The notes under the pieces: model-generated | Told to the model about the DNA's origin: nothing | Database searches by the model: none | What the model saw: the letters and a program-made list of their open reading frames with translations, nothing else | Part shown: positions 47,564 through 59,304 of the stretch, in pieces | Layout of the letters: each line of letters starts with the position of its first letter | Position numbering within the stretch: position 1 is the first letter of the stretch | DNA from: Stropharia rugosoannulata | Taxonomy: Eukaryota > Basidiomycota > Agaricomycetes > Agaricales > Strophariaceae | DNA length: 64,000 nt | Direction: 5' to 3' | Assembly: GCA_028532985.1 (NCBI GenBank) | Contig: JANCIK010000004.1 | Coordinates: 496,001-560,000 of the forward strand | Translations under genes and position numbers: made by a program

Positions 47564-49061
47564 TTAAGAGGTGTAATCTGGAGGCCTAGTATTTGATGGG
47601 TCAGTAACAGCTCTCGCGGGCGCGGATTGCCTCTGCTCTAATTCAGTAATATGCACTTGCATCGCTGCAACTAGCTAGTGGATAATACGATTCGACGTTA
47701 TAAGTTTTACGCCGCGGAGATTACATTATCATATATCACTTACTCTGGGATCGAACTTATTCACCACCTCATAAGTTCTCTCATCCATGTCGGAAGACAT
47801 AGTAGTGATCTGGCGGCGCAAGCCCTCATGTGCATGATCACGGATGCTGATGCTGTGCGTCCGAGAAGGCTGATCAGCAGAGCGCATTGTCGCACCGCTG
47901 TCAAAAGGTGCGAAAGACACCCGCCGTCTGATACTCGCGCGGACATCTTCATTGCTGAATGGCTGAGGGGAAGAGCCTGGAGTTCTCTGACTCAGAGACC
48001 CTGCGTTGTAGAATGCCTGGTCACGCTGACACGTGGATGGTTTTGAGAGGGGGGTTGGGGACGTATGGTCTTGCCAACTAGATGGTATGCTAGAATCAAA
48101 ATGCGCAGCGTTTGCTGACGAGGGAGGACATTCTTGGAAGGGAGTCGGCGTTTCCCATTGAGCGTTAACATCACTATCTTTCGTCAGTCTTTTGCGCCAT
48201 TGGATGCAGCAATAGAGAATAATTAACAGGACTATAGTTGATCCGACACCGCCTAAGATGCCAGCAATCACAGCCCGTTTAGTGGAACTAGTGTTAGCCA
48301 TTGCCTGAGCTTGGGCTGTTGCTGATAGAGTTTCAACTACAGTCGAGGTTGTTACAGAGCCAGAATCAATTGCGCTGCCTGAAGATATTACATCAGTTGA
48401 CGTAGTGGTGTTTGGAGGGAGCTCAGAAGCAATATCTTCGTGCCTGGTTACACAATATGAGAGTATATTCAATGAACCGAAAGGATAGATACTCTACTCA
48501 CGTATATATGGCGTAGTCGAAGTTGACGTAGACGCGTTCTGGAAAGAACTGAGCAGTGGATATGACCAATGTATGATGCGAATTCGTCAGGTTTGTCTTT
48601 TCATACACCAGGACTTTATACTGAAAATCCGTTGTCTTCATTATAGGGTTACCAATATACGATATGGGTTCGCTTTGGTCCAAAGTGAAATTAACGGCGG
48701 TCAAAGTATTATTGACCAACGTGAAAAATACCCAGAGAGCAATGCCTGTCAGATGCTGGTGAGCAAAAGGAGATAGACTTGATCTAGCGAACTGACCTGT
48801 AAAGTCAATGATGATAGATACAGGAGGCTGCCCAGGCATATGCATTGCTGCAGTATATGTTCCAGAGAAGGTCTGGCTAATATCAGGCTGTATAGGACAT
48901 GTCGTGCATGATTCATTTTTCCAAGCGCCAGTCGGCAGATAGGTGACGGGGAAATGAGTTACTGAGTCGCCCAGAGAGTCATCAGTCGTACGGTTGGTAA
49001 TGTCGGCAAAGCACACTATGTGCATGCACACGAGTCCAAGTAGTAGGCGAAGAGCGTTCAT
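47564..49061 (-). CDS. Single-pass membrane protein with signal peptide
   Basis: Typical Agaricomycete type I surface protein of unknown ligand. Four exons: 49061-48797, 48745-48502, 48443-47744 and 47674-47564, giving 439 aa. A signal peptide (MNALRLLLGLVCMHIVCFAD) leads into an ectodomain of about 170 residues with several N-glycosylation sequons, a Ser/Thr-rich stalk, a transmembrane segment at about 227-250 (AVIAGILGGVGSTIVLLIIL, then Cys-Cys) and a cytosolic tail. The last exon is only 37 codons; it is supported by a perfect GTAAGT donor and restores a family-like ending, a short helix (LVAAMQVHITELEQRQ) then PPDYTS. Intron 1 is 51 bp, a multiple of three without an in-frame stop; removing it gives DFTGIALWVFF, closer to related proteins than the retained form. 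The stop codon lies only about 105 bp from the convergent copy B stop. Confidence 0.75.
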
Positions 49062-49618
49062 GCAGGACACTAGAAAATAGTCGGTTTCATGAAGGACTTA
49101 TAAAGGCCTAAAAGGATCATTTTGTGTGATCCCTTCCCTATGCTGTGGCTGTCACCTTATTTTGGGCAGAGAACAAAGATCCGAGTATGTCTGATGAGGA
49201 ATGCCGTATGAACTGACTCAACTGTGCATTGTAGCCAAAGAGCCCAAATTAAATGGAGCACATGAGCCAAGTGCAGTTTCTCCTCCAGCCTATGTATAAG
49301 TAAACAGGGGCCATGTAGTCCGAAACAGAAAGTCGAGTCATCGACTGCGAAACTACGAGCAGAATATCAGAGAAAAGATGGAGGTAATCAAAGCGCACCG
49401 CAGCGTTAGGGATGATCGTTAAGTTGTAGTTGTAGTAAATATATTCTATATGAGTAGGATCTCATCAATACGGACAGTATGGGAATTGCTAGAGTATACT
49501 TACTATACAGTGAGTAGAGATAGTAGATTTATAAGTAGGAGGGTGTCGTAAGTAAGCATGAGGCGAATAAATAGAACTCAAGTTGCGATTAATATGATCA
49601 ACTTGATGGATTAGTGCG
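49062..49618. other. Intergenic, AT-leaning
   Basis: Lies between the start codon of the membrane-protein gene and the stop codon of MTU1 (both minus strand), so it should hold the former's promoter and the latter's 3' UTR. TATA-like and GTAGTAAATATATT-type sequence occurs at 49430-49510. No gene seen. Confidence 0.45.
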
Positions 49619-51224
49619 TCAATGCGATATTATGATGCCTGAACCTAGGCACCAGTCACCGTCCCATAATGCGGCTATCTGACCGGGAGTGATTGCGTGT
49701 TGAGGCGTTTCACATTCTATAACTAAATCGTCTGCGCTTGATCTGCAAAAATTGAGATTACAGGTCCCATTTTCGAGCATCTTGTAACATACCTTCTCAC
49801 TATACATGGTGCTGACTTCATTCTGTAACGATGCTTTACGAACAGTCGCGCACCCTCGGGCTGGTCAATCCCTTTTGGTGTTGTATTTGCCCATATCCAA
49901 CTAAAGTCTCGTACTCGGATAGTTCGTGAATATAGCAATTCGTGGGTACTGGGTAACAAGTAACAATAAGTTTAACCCAGAGGTGAGTAGCAGGACATAC
50001 CTTCCTGGTACGATATATATCGTATTATTGAGGATATCCTTTTCAGCAACAAACATCTTTTCGGGCAACCCAGGCACCCGAGCGTTCTGTCCGACAGTAT
50101 AGTTCCACAACCCCGTGTGCTCCCCGACAACGTTTCCCGTTAGTTTATTGATGATCTGCCCAGGTTTTTCTGGAAGATAGGACGCTGCATAGATGTTAAT
50201 TACGTTTAGTCTAAGAGTCGATAATAAGCGCACCCAGAAAGCCATCGAAACGGGTTTTCTTGCCAACAAAGCATATACCTACACTATCTCTTCGTTCTGC
50301 CGTTGGTAGCTTATGTCGCTTTGCTATTTCGCGAACTTGAGACTTCTGAAGATGACCAATGGGGAAGAGCGCGCGGCGAAGACCCGGTTCTGTAATGGCC
50401 GAGAGAAAGTATGTCTGGTCTTTGTGACTATCAACTGGCCGTATAAGTTTAGGTCGCGAGTCATCCGACCATGCCTTTGAGGCATAGTGGCCTACAGAAG
50501 GACATGTTCAGCTTAGATTTACAAATCGTGTGATAGACACTCACCTGTTGCAAACCACGTATTCTGATAACTTGCTGACTGCGGAAGCATCTCCAGCAAT
50601 GCTCCAAACTTGATTTCTCTTGAAGGAATCAGCAAGGCAAAAATACGGCAACCCTTGAACGCACTTGTTACACCATACATCAGGATTGGGAGATATACCT
50701 GCTTCCCAATCACGCAGTGAAGGTTCGAAAACACGGTTCCAATATTGTTGCGAAAGGTCGATCTATAAGGAAGCAACACGTTATAAGGAAATATGTATCA
50801 CACGCAGCATACGCACCAATTCGCAAGGCAGCCCAAGCAACTTGCAAACGCGCTGGACATCCTCCCAGTCTTTTTCCCATTCGCACCCTTTGTCGTTGGC
50901 ATATTCATCGCGTGTATCCCAGTTGCGCATGTACACTGCAGATAGATCATAGTCCTATGATAGTCGATACACGGTGGCCTTCGAAATCGTAGAATACATA
51001 CTTCACGAGCCAGTAGTGACGCAGTCACTGATGAGTCTACGCCTCCAGACATCCCAACAACAACTTGCCCATATTTAGAGCTTCCTGGGATGCGAGGATG
51101 TGGGAGGTACGTTACCTTTGTCGCCCTTGCGAGGAATGGTGTTCATTCCATTGTGTGCAAGTCTTCGCGTATAGTGTCCTGAATAGTGCGAATGAACAAA
51201 AAGGACTGATTGTCTTCTAAACAT
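49619..51224 (-). CDS. SLM3: Mitochondrial tRNA-specific 2-thiouridylase
   Basis: MnmA/MTU1 enzyme that thiolates U34 of mitochondrial tRNAs for Lys, Glu and Gln, using ATP and a sulfur relay. Nine exons: 51224-51116, 51063-51002, 50954-50817, 50762-50665, 50618-50545, 50491-50234, 50184-50001, 49948-49793 and 49742-49619, giving 400 aa with introns of 46-54 bp. The P-loop is SGGVDSS at 42-48. The catalytic cysteine pair is Cys134 in NPDVWCNK and Cys234 in VGICFVGK, about 100 residues apart as in bacterial MnmA. The tRNA-binding and beta-barrel parts follow (GLWNYTVGQNARVPG, later FSWIWANTTPKGID and KHRYR). The first exon encodes a basic, Ser-containing leader (MFRRQSVLFVHSHYSGHYTR) that looks like a mitochondrial targeting peptide. 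It was chosen because the spliced frame has an ATG there and the splice yields GDKVVVGMSGG. Confidence 0.92.
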
Positions 51225-52197
51225 ATAGTGTTGGAAATACACAGGAAATGATAGTTTGGTTCACGGGACAGATAGACGTCGTAAAGGTATATGAAGAGTG
51301 AAGAGAAAAGAGCAAGATCAAGTCCGGGCCGATAACTTGAAATGAAAAGATAGTAATACATATTATGTAATAAGATAAATTAGATTTTTCGCGTTTACTT
51401 ACTACTAGGAGCTTCTGCAACCAGCTCGCAGGTTGACTTTAAACTATCATTGCACTTATTACCCAATTTTTTTTTTGGATGGAGCCGACGTGTCTAGAGA
51501 AATGATCCAATGTCATTAGGGAGGAGTATGGAACTTGGAAGACGCCGGAAGGATACGCTTGGTGAAGTTTCATTTTCCAAATTCCGCCGTCGTGCCTCTT
51601 TCTTTCTACAAGAAAGCTTCCGCATAGAGTACCAGCCGAATATCAGTTAATGCTAACGTCCCAGTTACGAGGAATGGAGCCTGGTGCATCTCAAATAAAT
51701 GCGCCAGTGCTTCTAAGACGATTACATATGTAAATATCCATGTCCAAAGTATTTTCCCGTCGTAACTTTTAAATACATTCCAAGAACATACAGAGCACTT
51801 TGAAAGCACTGAATGTTGACTGAATGGGGGCCGAGGGACATCAATTTCCTTACAATCTCCCCATAACTATTGCATAATTACGATTGATACGTTTCTGATG
51901 TAACTTGGTACGGCTGGGCTATTATGTATTACTTTCAATAGTCGCATATTTAGAGCCCATATAAATCGGTCAAACTTCAAATATCCACTGTTCTGGAATG
52001 GGCCTACATACTTAACCTGGAGAGGAAGGAGAGTTCCCATATGGAGACGCACTTACTAAATTTAGTAGACATTCTAAACTCCGCTTGACTGCCCTTCTTT
52101 GCAAACTCTTTGCATTCGCCCGTACTTGGATCTCAGTGACTAGTGACTATCCGTTACATTTTCACTGAGCATTGGATTGCTGTCACTTCGTGCGATA
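51225..52197. promoter_or_regulatory. Divergent intergenic region, MTU1 / orphan gene
   Basis: Nearly 1 kb of AT-leaning sequence separates the two start codons (51224 minus, 52198 plus). A T-run with GGATGGAG follows at 51466-51490. Minus-strand open frames of about 60-70 codons look like noise. Promoters for both genes must lie here. Confidence 0.45.
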
Positions 52198-53184
52198 ATG
52201 CCTACTTCCAACAAGAGACGTCGGACAACTTCGATTTCATCTAGCCAGGAGGTGCCAGCGGCCCCTTTAGTGCGCATTAAGAGTCTTATTGGAGATGCAA
52301 TACAAGCAGCGAAGGAGATTAAGGCCGTTAGAAGCGACGGTCTGGCCCTTCATGAGACCCGTTTGCTTATAGATTCCTTACTCTCAGCGCTGCCTGTCGA
52401 CCATATAGGTTATGAAAAGCACATGGTATCCCTCAATAAGTCTATCAAAAAGTTTCGGGCCGAAAAAGAAATTACATTTTGGGATTACGAACAACAGGTG
52501 GAGACGATGGGTGACATCTTTGGGGAGATGTTTCATTGGGCGTTCAAAATTTGGAGAGCTATGGACGAGGACAACGCAGAACTTGAAGAGATTAGACGAT
52601 CACCAGTGTTCTTGTGCTCGGATACCATCAAGCGCATGTGGGAATCAGCGCACACCAGGTTGGTTGGATAATTGTATCATATAGAATTGAATTCTAATGC
52701 AACACAGATTTGAAGGGGACGATGACAAGGTGAGGGCACGTATTACTAACTCCAAAAATGAGACAATTTTCCGGGTGCGACCTCTGGTACTGCATGTGTT
52801 TTATAATCAATTCTTATCAGATTCATATGTAGCACTCATCGACATCTGGGATTTCCTATGTGCTTGTTTGGATGTGGAGAGAGTTGTTGGTCTCTGCCGC
52901 TTGTCAGAATTTACCAACAACAGAAATCTATGAAAACATCAAGCAGTTTAGGATAAACGACAAAGTATTCAAACTGATTCGTAAGCCTGGAGGTGGGTTT
53001 ATGCCCTGTCATACTTATTTATGTAAACTCATCTGGCGATGCAGAAAAGAAAAACTATGATGGTTATGAATTCTGGGATAACCATTGGTCCAAGTCAAAA
53101 CGAGAAACGGCTGCCCGGCTCTCCCAAGACTATTTCAGAGAACGTGCTCAATCAAAGAAGGGCGGAAAACGACGCATACAGTGA
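52198..53184 (+). CDS. Orphan protein, possibly nuclear
   Basis: I do not recognise a family. Best model: exons 52198-52658, 52708-52774, 52833-52992 and 53045-53184, giving 275 aa. The start has a basic NLS-like cluster (SNKRRRTTS). Residues 25-150 are predicted mostly helical by eye, with alternating charged and hydrophobic residues (LIGDAIQAAKEIKAV, later DYEQQVETMGDIFGEMFHWA, FKIWRAMDEDNAELEEIRR). The C-terminal part has EIYENIKQFRINDKVFKLIR, then YDGYEFWDNHWSKSKRE and a basic end (SKKGGKRR). All splices use GT..AG and keep frame. The second intron is the least certain: a larger intron from 52729 would drop 15 residues. The ORF at the first exon is solid; details downstream are inferred. 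Confidence 0.6.
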
Positions 53185-53512
53185 CGAAATGGACATTCTC
53201 TAAACACAATTGATGTATTGCTTCGGAAGGTCCGTCGTGGAATCTAGCGGCTTAAGTACAAGTAAATTCAATAGGGTTCCTGCCGAGTCCTCCCCAGTCG
53301 TCCTATTTTGGTCCCCATCCTACTCCACAGCAGAGCGCCTATAGAAGCACGAAAAGAAAATTTAATCAACGTGTAAAATTATAAAGCAAATTATTGAACA
53401 AGTTTTCATAATTATACGTCGCATAAGTACTCCTGAGAGGCTGGCTACTGGTAGAGATTGCCTGATACCAGCATCCTAAGATTTCAACAGCCATTTCACG
53501 TTATGCCAATGG
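53185..53512. other. Convergent 3' intergenic region
   Basis: Short AT-leaning spacer between two converging stop codons. Nothing else recognised. Confidence 0.4.
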
Positions 53513-54834
53513 TCACTTCTCCCTTTTTGCGTGTAGACTCGGTAATGTCTTCTGAAGGTCTTGAGATGACTTTTGTGTAGGTAAATTGGTGTGGAAAAAG
53601 GGAAATGCACGAGGCAGTAGGTTGTGTTGCTTCTTCTTCTTATGACGAAACATAAGCCAAGTAACGATAGCCACTAGAGCTCCTCCAGCCACCGCAATGC
53701 CAACATAAAGCCCAATCTTGAGGCTGTGAGTGTGATCATCTTCAAGATGATCAGAAGTAGTAGAATGACTCGGGTCGTTTACAGCGCTTGACAAAGACGG
53801 TGCTGTCGTAGACATGCCAGTGCTGGAGGGCCCTTGATTGAATGAGGAGTTGGACGACGAGGGGCCTGTACTAGTGGATCCATTGTATACAATAAGATAG
53901 TCGAGGGTTAAGGGCACCGTGGTTTGGTTTCCTTCAAACTGTACGACTAGCTGGTGAGACCCTTGAGAAAATTGCGGTGTGTGGAATAACACCTGATTGT
54001 ATGCTGTAGTTCTCGTGCCGCGAGGAAGGCTCCTTATGAAGAAACGCGTTGGGTCGTTTTGATCCACCGTGTATGTCCCTGTTGTAGCGAGATTAGGCGA
54101 GATGGCTTGATTAATGCCATACCAACTTAGTGATACACCTGAGAAATATTGTTCAATTTTTACATATGGGAATATACAATGATGAGACAAGAGTTACCGG
54201 TGAAGTTATACATGTATGTGGAATTTGTCGTGCTTGTCAAGTTAACACGCAAATGTGGCTCTATTGGCGCGCTCCAGGTAGGATCAAAGCCCGTTAGAAG
54301 TTCCGGGTCTGTGTTATCAATCCGTATCGCTTTGCCATCAAGAGGTACGGATAATGAGGGAGCGTAAAATATCTTGTCAAGCCAGAAGGTGTGTGATTGC
54401 AGTACTGTCACGTTAACGATAAGGGTATGTACTCCGTCCTTCAATTTGTGCTGACCACAGAGCCGCCAGTTATTCTCCGCGGTAGGGGAATCGTTATTTA
54501 CAGGGAGGCTTATATCGTCTAGAGAGCACTCCCAACTTGGATCTTCCTGACCAGCAGAGATATTGACAATACTGCTTGTGCCAAATACCTGAATTTGTGT
54601 TCCTTTTTGTCAGCCTTTATCAGTACGTACGAGCTCTGTATTCCGGTTAGCTGACTCACCGGAAAAGCTGAATGTGAAAGAAGCATTGGAGTTTGTCCCG
54701 TGCAAAGTGTTTCGATATGTCTGTCCCCGATTTCCATTTCCATTCTGGCTCCCACTATAGTCTTGGAACCAGGTGCCTTGATATTGTATACTGGGGTCGG
54801 TGTCGTCTACCACAATAAACCTGGGTCGCGCCAT
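53513..54834 (-). CDS. Single-pass membrane protein with two beta-sandwich-like repeats
   Basis: Agaricomycete surface protein, ligand unknown. Three exons: 54834-54660, 54602-54198 and 54138-53513, giving 401 aa. There is no cleavable signal peptide at the start; it begins ARPRFIVVDDTDPSIQYQGT, the usual opening of this fungal group. Two related halves follow: VVDDTDPSIQYQG..LHGTNSNASFTFSFSGTQIQVFG near residues 8-70, and RIDNTDPELLTGFDPTW..YMYNFTGVSLSWYG near 145-200. Both have a D-TDP opening and an F-G-x-x-ΦxΦ strand, suggesting two galactose-binding-like modules (inference). A Ser-rich stalk leads to one transmembrane helix (IGLYVGIAVAGGALVAIVTW) and a basic stop-transfer (RHKKKK). The first acceptor (AAAAAG) is weak, but only this choice restores SGTQIQVFGTSS. 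Confidence 0.75.
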
Positions 54835-56106
54835 GGCAACTGTGAAATGAAAACGGGATACCCTACAAGCGAAGAAAAATCATTGAAATGCCTCACTTTA
54901 TACGTGGCAACATTGGAACAGAAACAAGCCTAACATGAAGGGCGCTTTGCCTCGGCTGCATTGTGATCGGCCGGGTAGCGGTTTGGCTCAATTGAAGCTG
55001 ACCGGTCAAAACACGTAGACAGCCGAGTTCAACAGTTGTGCCTGCCATGTATCAGGATGTGTTCTTTTCCATTCAAGAGTGCTGCCTGTGGCATTTTCGC
55101 CCAATAATCAGGACGTGAAGGTATCTTATAGGTTGTATAGACTCGAAAACGATGCACGATATTATGGCATTGTCCAGGTGCAGTTCACTGCAAAAGATCT
55201 ACGCAGTCCCAATTAGTTTTTAGTGACTTGATGAAGGTAGAGATCGTTACCAACGAATTCGTTTTTCTTCTTCTCCATCTTCTGACCGATGATATCATTC
55301 AATGACACGATGGATTCTGAGGGTGAGGCCATCCCACCGCAAGCCCGACATACAACCTTCACAAACTCCACATATATACTCGAGTATAACCTCAATGCCC
55401 GTAATCAGTTTTAAGACCATGCTACAAGATGGAAAGGGCCCGCGACTTACTTATTTACAGTGTTGAAGCTCTGCCACTTGGTTGGAAAGCATTTGACGCA
55501 CCGGGTCAACCAGGTCCGCAAAAGTGCGTGACGAACAAACCGAATCGAGACCATATACAGAATGCAAAGATGCAAAGATAGATATTATCATTAACAAATC
55601 GGGCTTCAGGTGGCCTTTGAAGGCCGTACAGCGGGAGACTGACTGTTGGAGATGACCGCGGGCTCTGCGACACCGGGGCGCATCCGCAGACAATCCCTAA
55701 TCGGAATCGGGAATACACTGAAGGGGCAGCAGGCCAAGTTATAACAAAATGTCGTGATAGTTCGTAAAGCAGCCCCTACGAGTCCGTGGTAGTAAGTAAA
55801 CAGTGTCCAACGTGCAAGAATGATTGGTTTGGGTGTAAGTCACGGTGGAATATTTTGTGTGAATCCGGGAAGTAAATGTTGTCGAGAAATAACGAGAGCC
55901 TGAGGTGAAACTAAGCGTGGAGGGAAACTATGATGAAGATAGATGATATCATGTTAACATAACGGTATATTTGATGTTACTGGCAAGCGTCCAGACATTC
56001 AAAACCAGCATTAACATAGCATATATATGACGCGCTGCGGAAGATAGTGTATAAGGCCCAAAAGGTCAAAAAGAAAAGAAATTTGATGCGTCTTCCAGAT
56101 CAAGCG
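54835..56106. other. Intergenic, one doubtful small spliced frame
   Basis: At 55451-55693 (minus) a frame of about 80 codons ends with SNQVAELQHCK, and a second at 55213-55395 contains SLNDIIGQKMEKKKNEFVGN. They could be exons of one small gene, but no splice joins them in frame that I trust. Otherwise nothing recognised. Confidence 0.3.
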
Positions 56107-57988
56107 CTAAATTTCGTATGCCGGCGGAGCAGGTGTCGGGGCACTCGGAGCAGGCTCTTGATATAGCGCACCATCGAGGTGTACCAAGGGCGCTTTTTCG
56201 CCAACAACGCTCAACGGCCTACCTTTCCCGTCAACAACCGGCGGTCTCGTACCACCGTCGACGGACTCCCGAGCCCCCGCAGCTCCTGTCTGGTAAGATT
56301 GCCGTGAGGACCCGGCAGCTGGCTGAAGAGGCGTTGCTGGGTCGGCGTTTGTGACTTGTAAGATTCGCTGCTCCTGCACGCTCACGGGGCTCCCCGAACG
56401 CGCAAACGGATCTTCGTACTGCGCATACAGTTGCTGTTGAGCCTGCGCGCTATGCCGGGACCCCCCAACTACAACAGGCACCATCGGAGGAATGCCGACG
56501 CCGTTGGACGATGTACCTCCCCATGAAGAGGATGATGCACTGTTGTTGTGGGACAATGTACTCGGACCGCCTGAGGTGGAAGCATGGGTCATGGACGGCC
56601 CAACGCCATATCCTTGCATATTGTTGACTGCGCCGTTCGGTGTACTGTAGCCCTGCGCAGCCGTCCAATTTTGCAGAGCGGGTGGGTATATTGATGTCGA
56701 CGAAGATGCGCTCGTTGGAGGGAAATAACCACTACCGCTAGCTGAAGCGGGCATAACTTGCGGCCCCAGTGAGCTGGATGTAGAAGGACGCGAAGAGCCA
56801 GCCACGGCGGCATTCGCGCCCGCAGAACCTGCAGCTACTGCGACACCAGCTAGAAGCGGTGTGAGAGATGGGTTTCGTAGATGAGCAAGATTCTGAGGTG
56901 TAGCAGTATGTCCTGGTCCCACTCCTTGCCCAGCACCTGATGCATGTCCACCGAAACCTTGACCAGCGCCTCCTGAATTACTGGCCCCTTGACCAACGTT
57001 GAAGGATTGCCCGGCGTCCATACCAGATGCATGACCCATGCCTTGAGATCCGGAAGTCAACCCCGCATTTTGGCCGGCGTGTGGTCCGAAGCCAGTTTGC
57101 ATTGGAGGCGGGGAACTCGGCGGAGTGATGTTGATGGGATTCGTATTCTGTTGGCCAATCATCCCATAGTCGTACGGTTTGGTTTCGGGCACCTTCGTCT
57201 TGTAGGGAGGTCCATCCAATGGCTTGTCGGCATTGAATATTTCGTCGAAACGGGGTTGTCGTTTGCTGAAAGGTAGATTGAAGATTTGCACATGAGGACA
57301 GAAGCGATTTACTTACATCAATTTCCATGTCACGACCCCTAGAAATAGGAGCGCCACGAGGCCTCCCACTACACCTCCAGCGATAGCTCCTCCATTTCCT
57401 GACTTTTTGTGACCACCTCCGTTGCCATCTGATATTAGGGTAGGGGAAGGACTTGTCGAAGGCAGTGTTGGAGTGGGGGATGTAATCGAATTTGCAGGAG
57501 GTGAAGTGAGAATATTGGATGTATTCGTTGTGCTTGAGCTTGAGCTTGACGACGTAGAAGTCGATGAATTAGTGGAAGTAGACGTGTCCGGGTCTGGGGT
57601 GACAACTGGCGGTGTTGTTATTGGTGGAGTATTAGAAGATGAAGTTGTACAAGAGGTGCCAAATAATGTAACGAAGTTCGTGACCAGTACATCTGAAGTC
57701 AAAGTAACTGGGACTGTCAACGTCGAGGTTTCTCCTGCATAAATAGTCAGATAAAGCGGATTATACTATATCACAAAAATTACCAGGGAGAGATATCACT
57801 GTCGTCTGTGTTTCCGTCGAGCATGTCGTAACATTTCCGGTGGTTGTCGGAATACATGTAGTGATAAGAGAGGTAGAGAGTTGTGGTGGGAGCGTCGTGG
57901 TCGAGAATGACTGCGTTGTGGACAAGCTCGTCGACGTAGATACATCTGTCTGCGTTGCAGTCGGCGTAGTCACACAAGAAGTAGCCAT
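56107..57988 (-). CDS. Ser/Thr-rich single-pass membrane protein with long cytosolic tail
   Basis: Three exons: 57988-57784, 57734-57317 and 57265-56107, giving 593 aa. The ectodomain (about 1-165) is almost wholly Thr/Ser/Pro, as in fungal mucin-like or wall-sensor proteins, with scattered Cys. A transmembrane helix follows (AIAGGVVGGLVALLFLGVV, about residues 185-205), then a short juxtamembrane conserved-looking piece (KRQPRFDEIFNADKPLDGPP) and a Gly/Ser/Gln-rich tail of about 370 residues ending PPAYEI. No signal peptide is evident, so orientation rests on composition. Both splices are clean (GTAATT..CAG, GTAAGT..CAG). It could be a wall-stress sensor-like protein (inference), but no WSC or other named domain is visible. 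Confidence 0.7.
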
Positions 57989-59304
57989 TCCTCCCTAAAG
58001 GTCCCAGCTAGCGAAGCTACTATTCTTGAGGAGTCGAACTAGGGAGGAGATAGAGTAGACGGGAAAGCAAAGAGCGGCAGGGGCAATCGGAAAGACAGTC
58101 CGCACAAGGTTGAAAGCGGAAAGAGCATGGACCTGTCAATTCAGGAGCACAGGTTATCTTACGTAATGCCCATGTAAGGCAAACATTACTTGATGTTAAT
58201 CAATCGCTTGTGACTTGCCTTCTTCAATCCTTCTTATTTATCCCAGTCTTTTGTTGGTGGACGTATGCTACAGTAAATTTCGGAGAATTTTTGCTCTCCA
58301 ACTAGCGAAACCTCTCTGTCTTATATCTCGTTGGTTTTCCGCAAGCGCCAAGTCGTCAGTCAAGCTGGATTCAATTGCAACTCGTGTCCGACGCCTCGTA
58401 GCCCTAATGTAGCCCCGTGGAAACATGTCTGACATACGTAACCTTGGTATCGATGGCATGATGGGCAGTGCCTCATTTTGACTGTTCTTCAATCGCTACT
58501 TATTGAATTGCTGTGTAACCTGCAGGTACGTCAATTTTTTCACGTCCTACTAAGAAACCCTAGTCCGACTCAGTACTCAGTGCTCACGACAGTAAGTGTG
58601 TTGTGTTGGGTGCTTTTATGTTAAACGTGTACTGGTAGGGATCTGCGCAGTTGGTCTCGGCACGGTAGGATTATACCGCCCTGCCATGGTGGTGTAGGGT
58701 GTCATTGGTATCTGATGCCATGACATAACGCGCCGACAGGGAGGTGGCGAGTACCACCAACTCATTCCAATTCATTCAGACGCATTCAGGGCGCTCGCCG
58801 CACCATACATATTTATGTTCCAATAGAGGTCAATCAATTCAGGCTTCAGATTATGAAGGGCTCAGTCCTGATTTTACACGACTACATAGCGCAAATTGCT
58901 TAAAGTTAATGGACTTTCGCCATAACAGAATTTTATTAATGCACTGCCAGCAAATTGAATACAGAATTAGAGCTACAAATGTGGATATTACGACTAGTAA
59001 TAGTATTACTATTAGTAAAAATAATACTAAGTATAGTAGAAGAAGGGAAGACATTATTTGCAAAACTGCACGCCTTCTAATGGATAGTGGAAATTACTGG
59101 GGGATAGCATACTTACTAAGAAATTAACAGAAGATCGAAGTATTGAGGATAGAAAAGTTGCGAAGTCGGACATGTTGACTAAAGGTGGCTTTAAAATAAG
59201 AAAGTGAACATTGTTGAGAGGGTTGTCCCTGCAACCTGGCTGGCATGAAACGGGCGCTTAGCACTTAGCGCTCGCCGCTAAGTGGCATATACGCGAGCCG
59301 CCGC
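57989..59304. other. Intergenic, AT-rich toward the right
   Basis: Contains the promoter of the Ser/Thr-rich membrane protein at its left end and the 3' flank of the F-box gene at its right. An AT-rich simple tract lies at 58990-59045. Open frames (up to 127 codons plus at 58744-59127) include that tract and look non-coding. Confidence 0.45.
58998..59014. repeat. AT-rich inverted repeat
   Basis: TAATAGTA and TACTATTA are perfect inverted arms separated by one base, inside a longer AGTA/TACT trinucleotide-like tract (58990-59045). Confidence 0.55.

Noticed and set aside
51086..51115. A 31-bp first intron in MTU1
   Set aside because: Too short; the 52-bp intron ending at 51064 gives the expected VVVGMSGG.
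55213..55693. Small two-exon gene on the minus strand
   Set aside because: No in-frame splice that I trust joins the pieces and neither half is recognisable.
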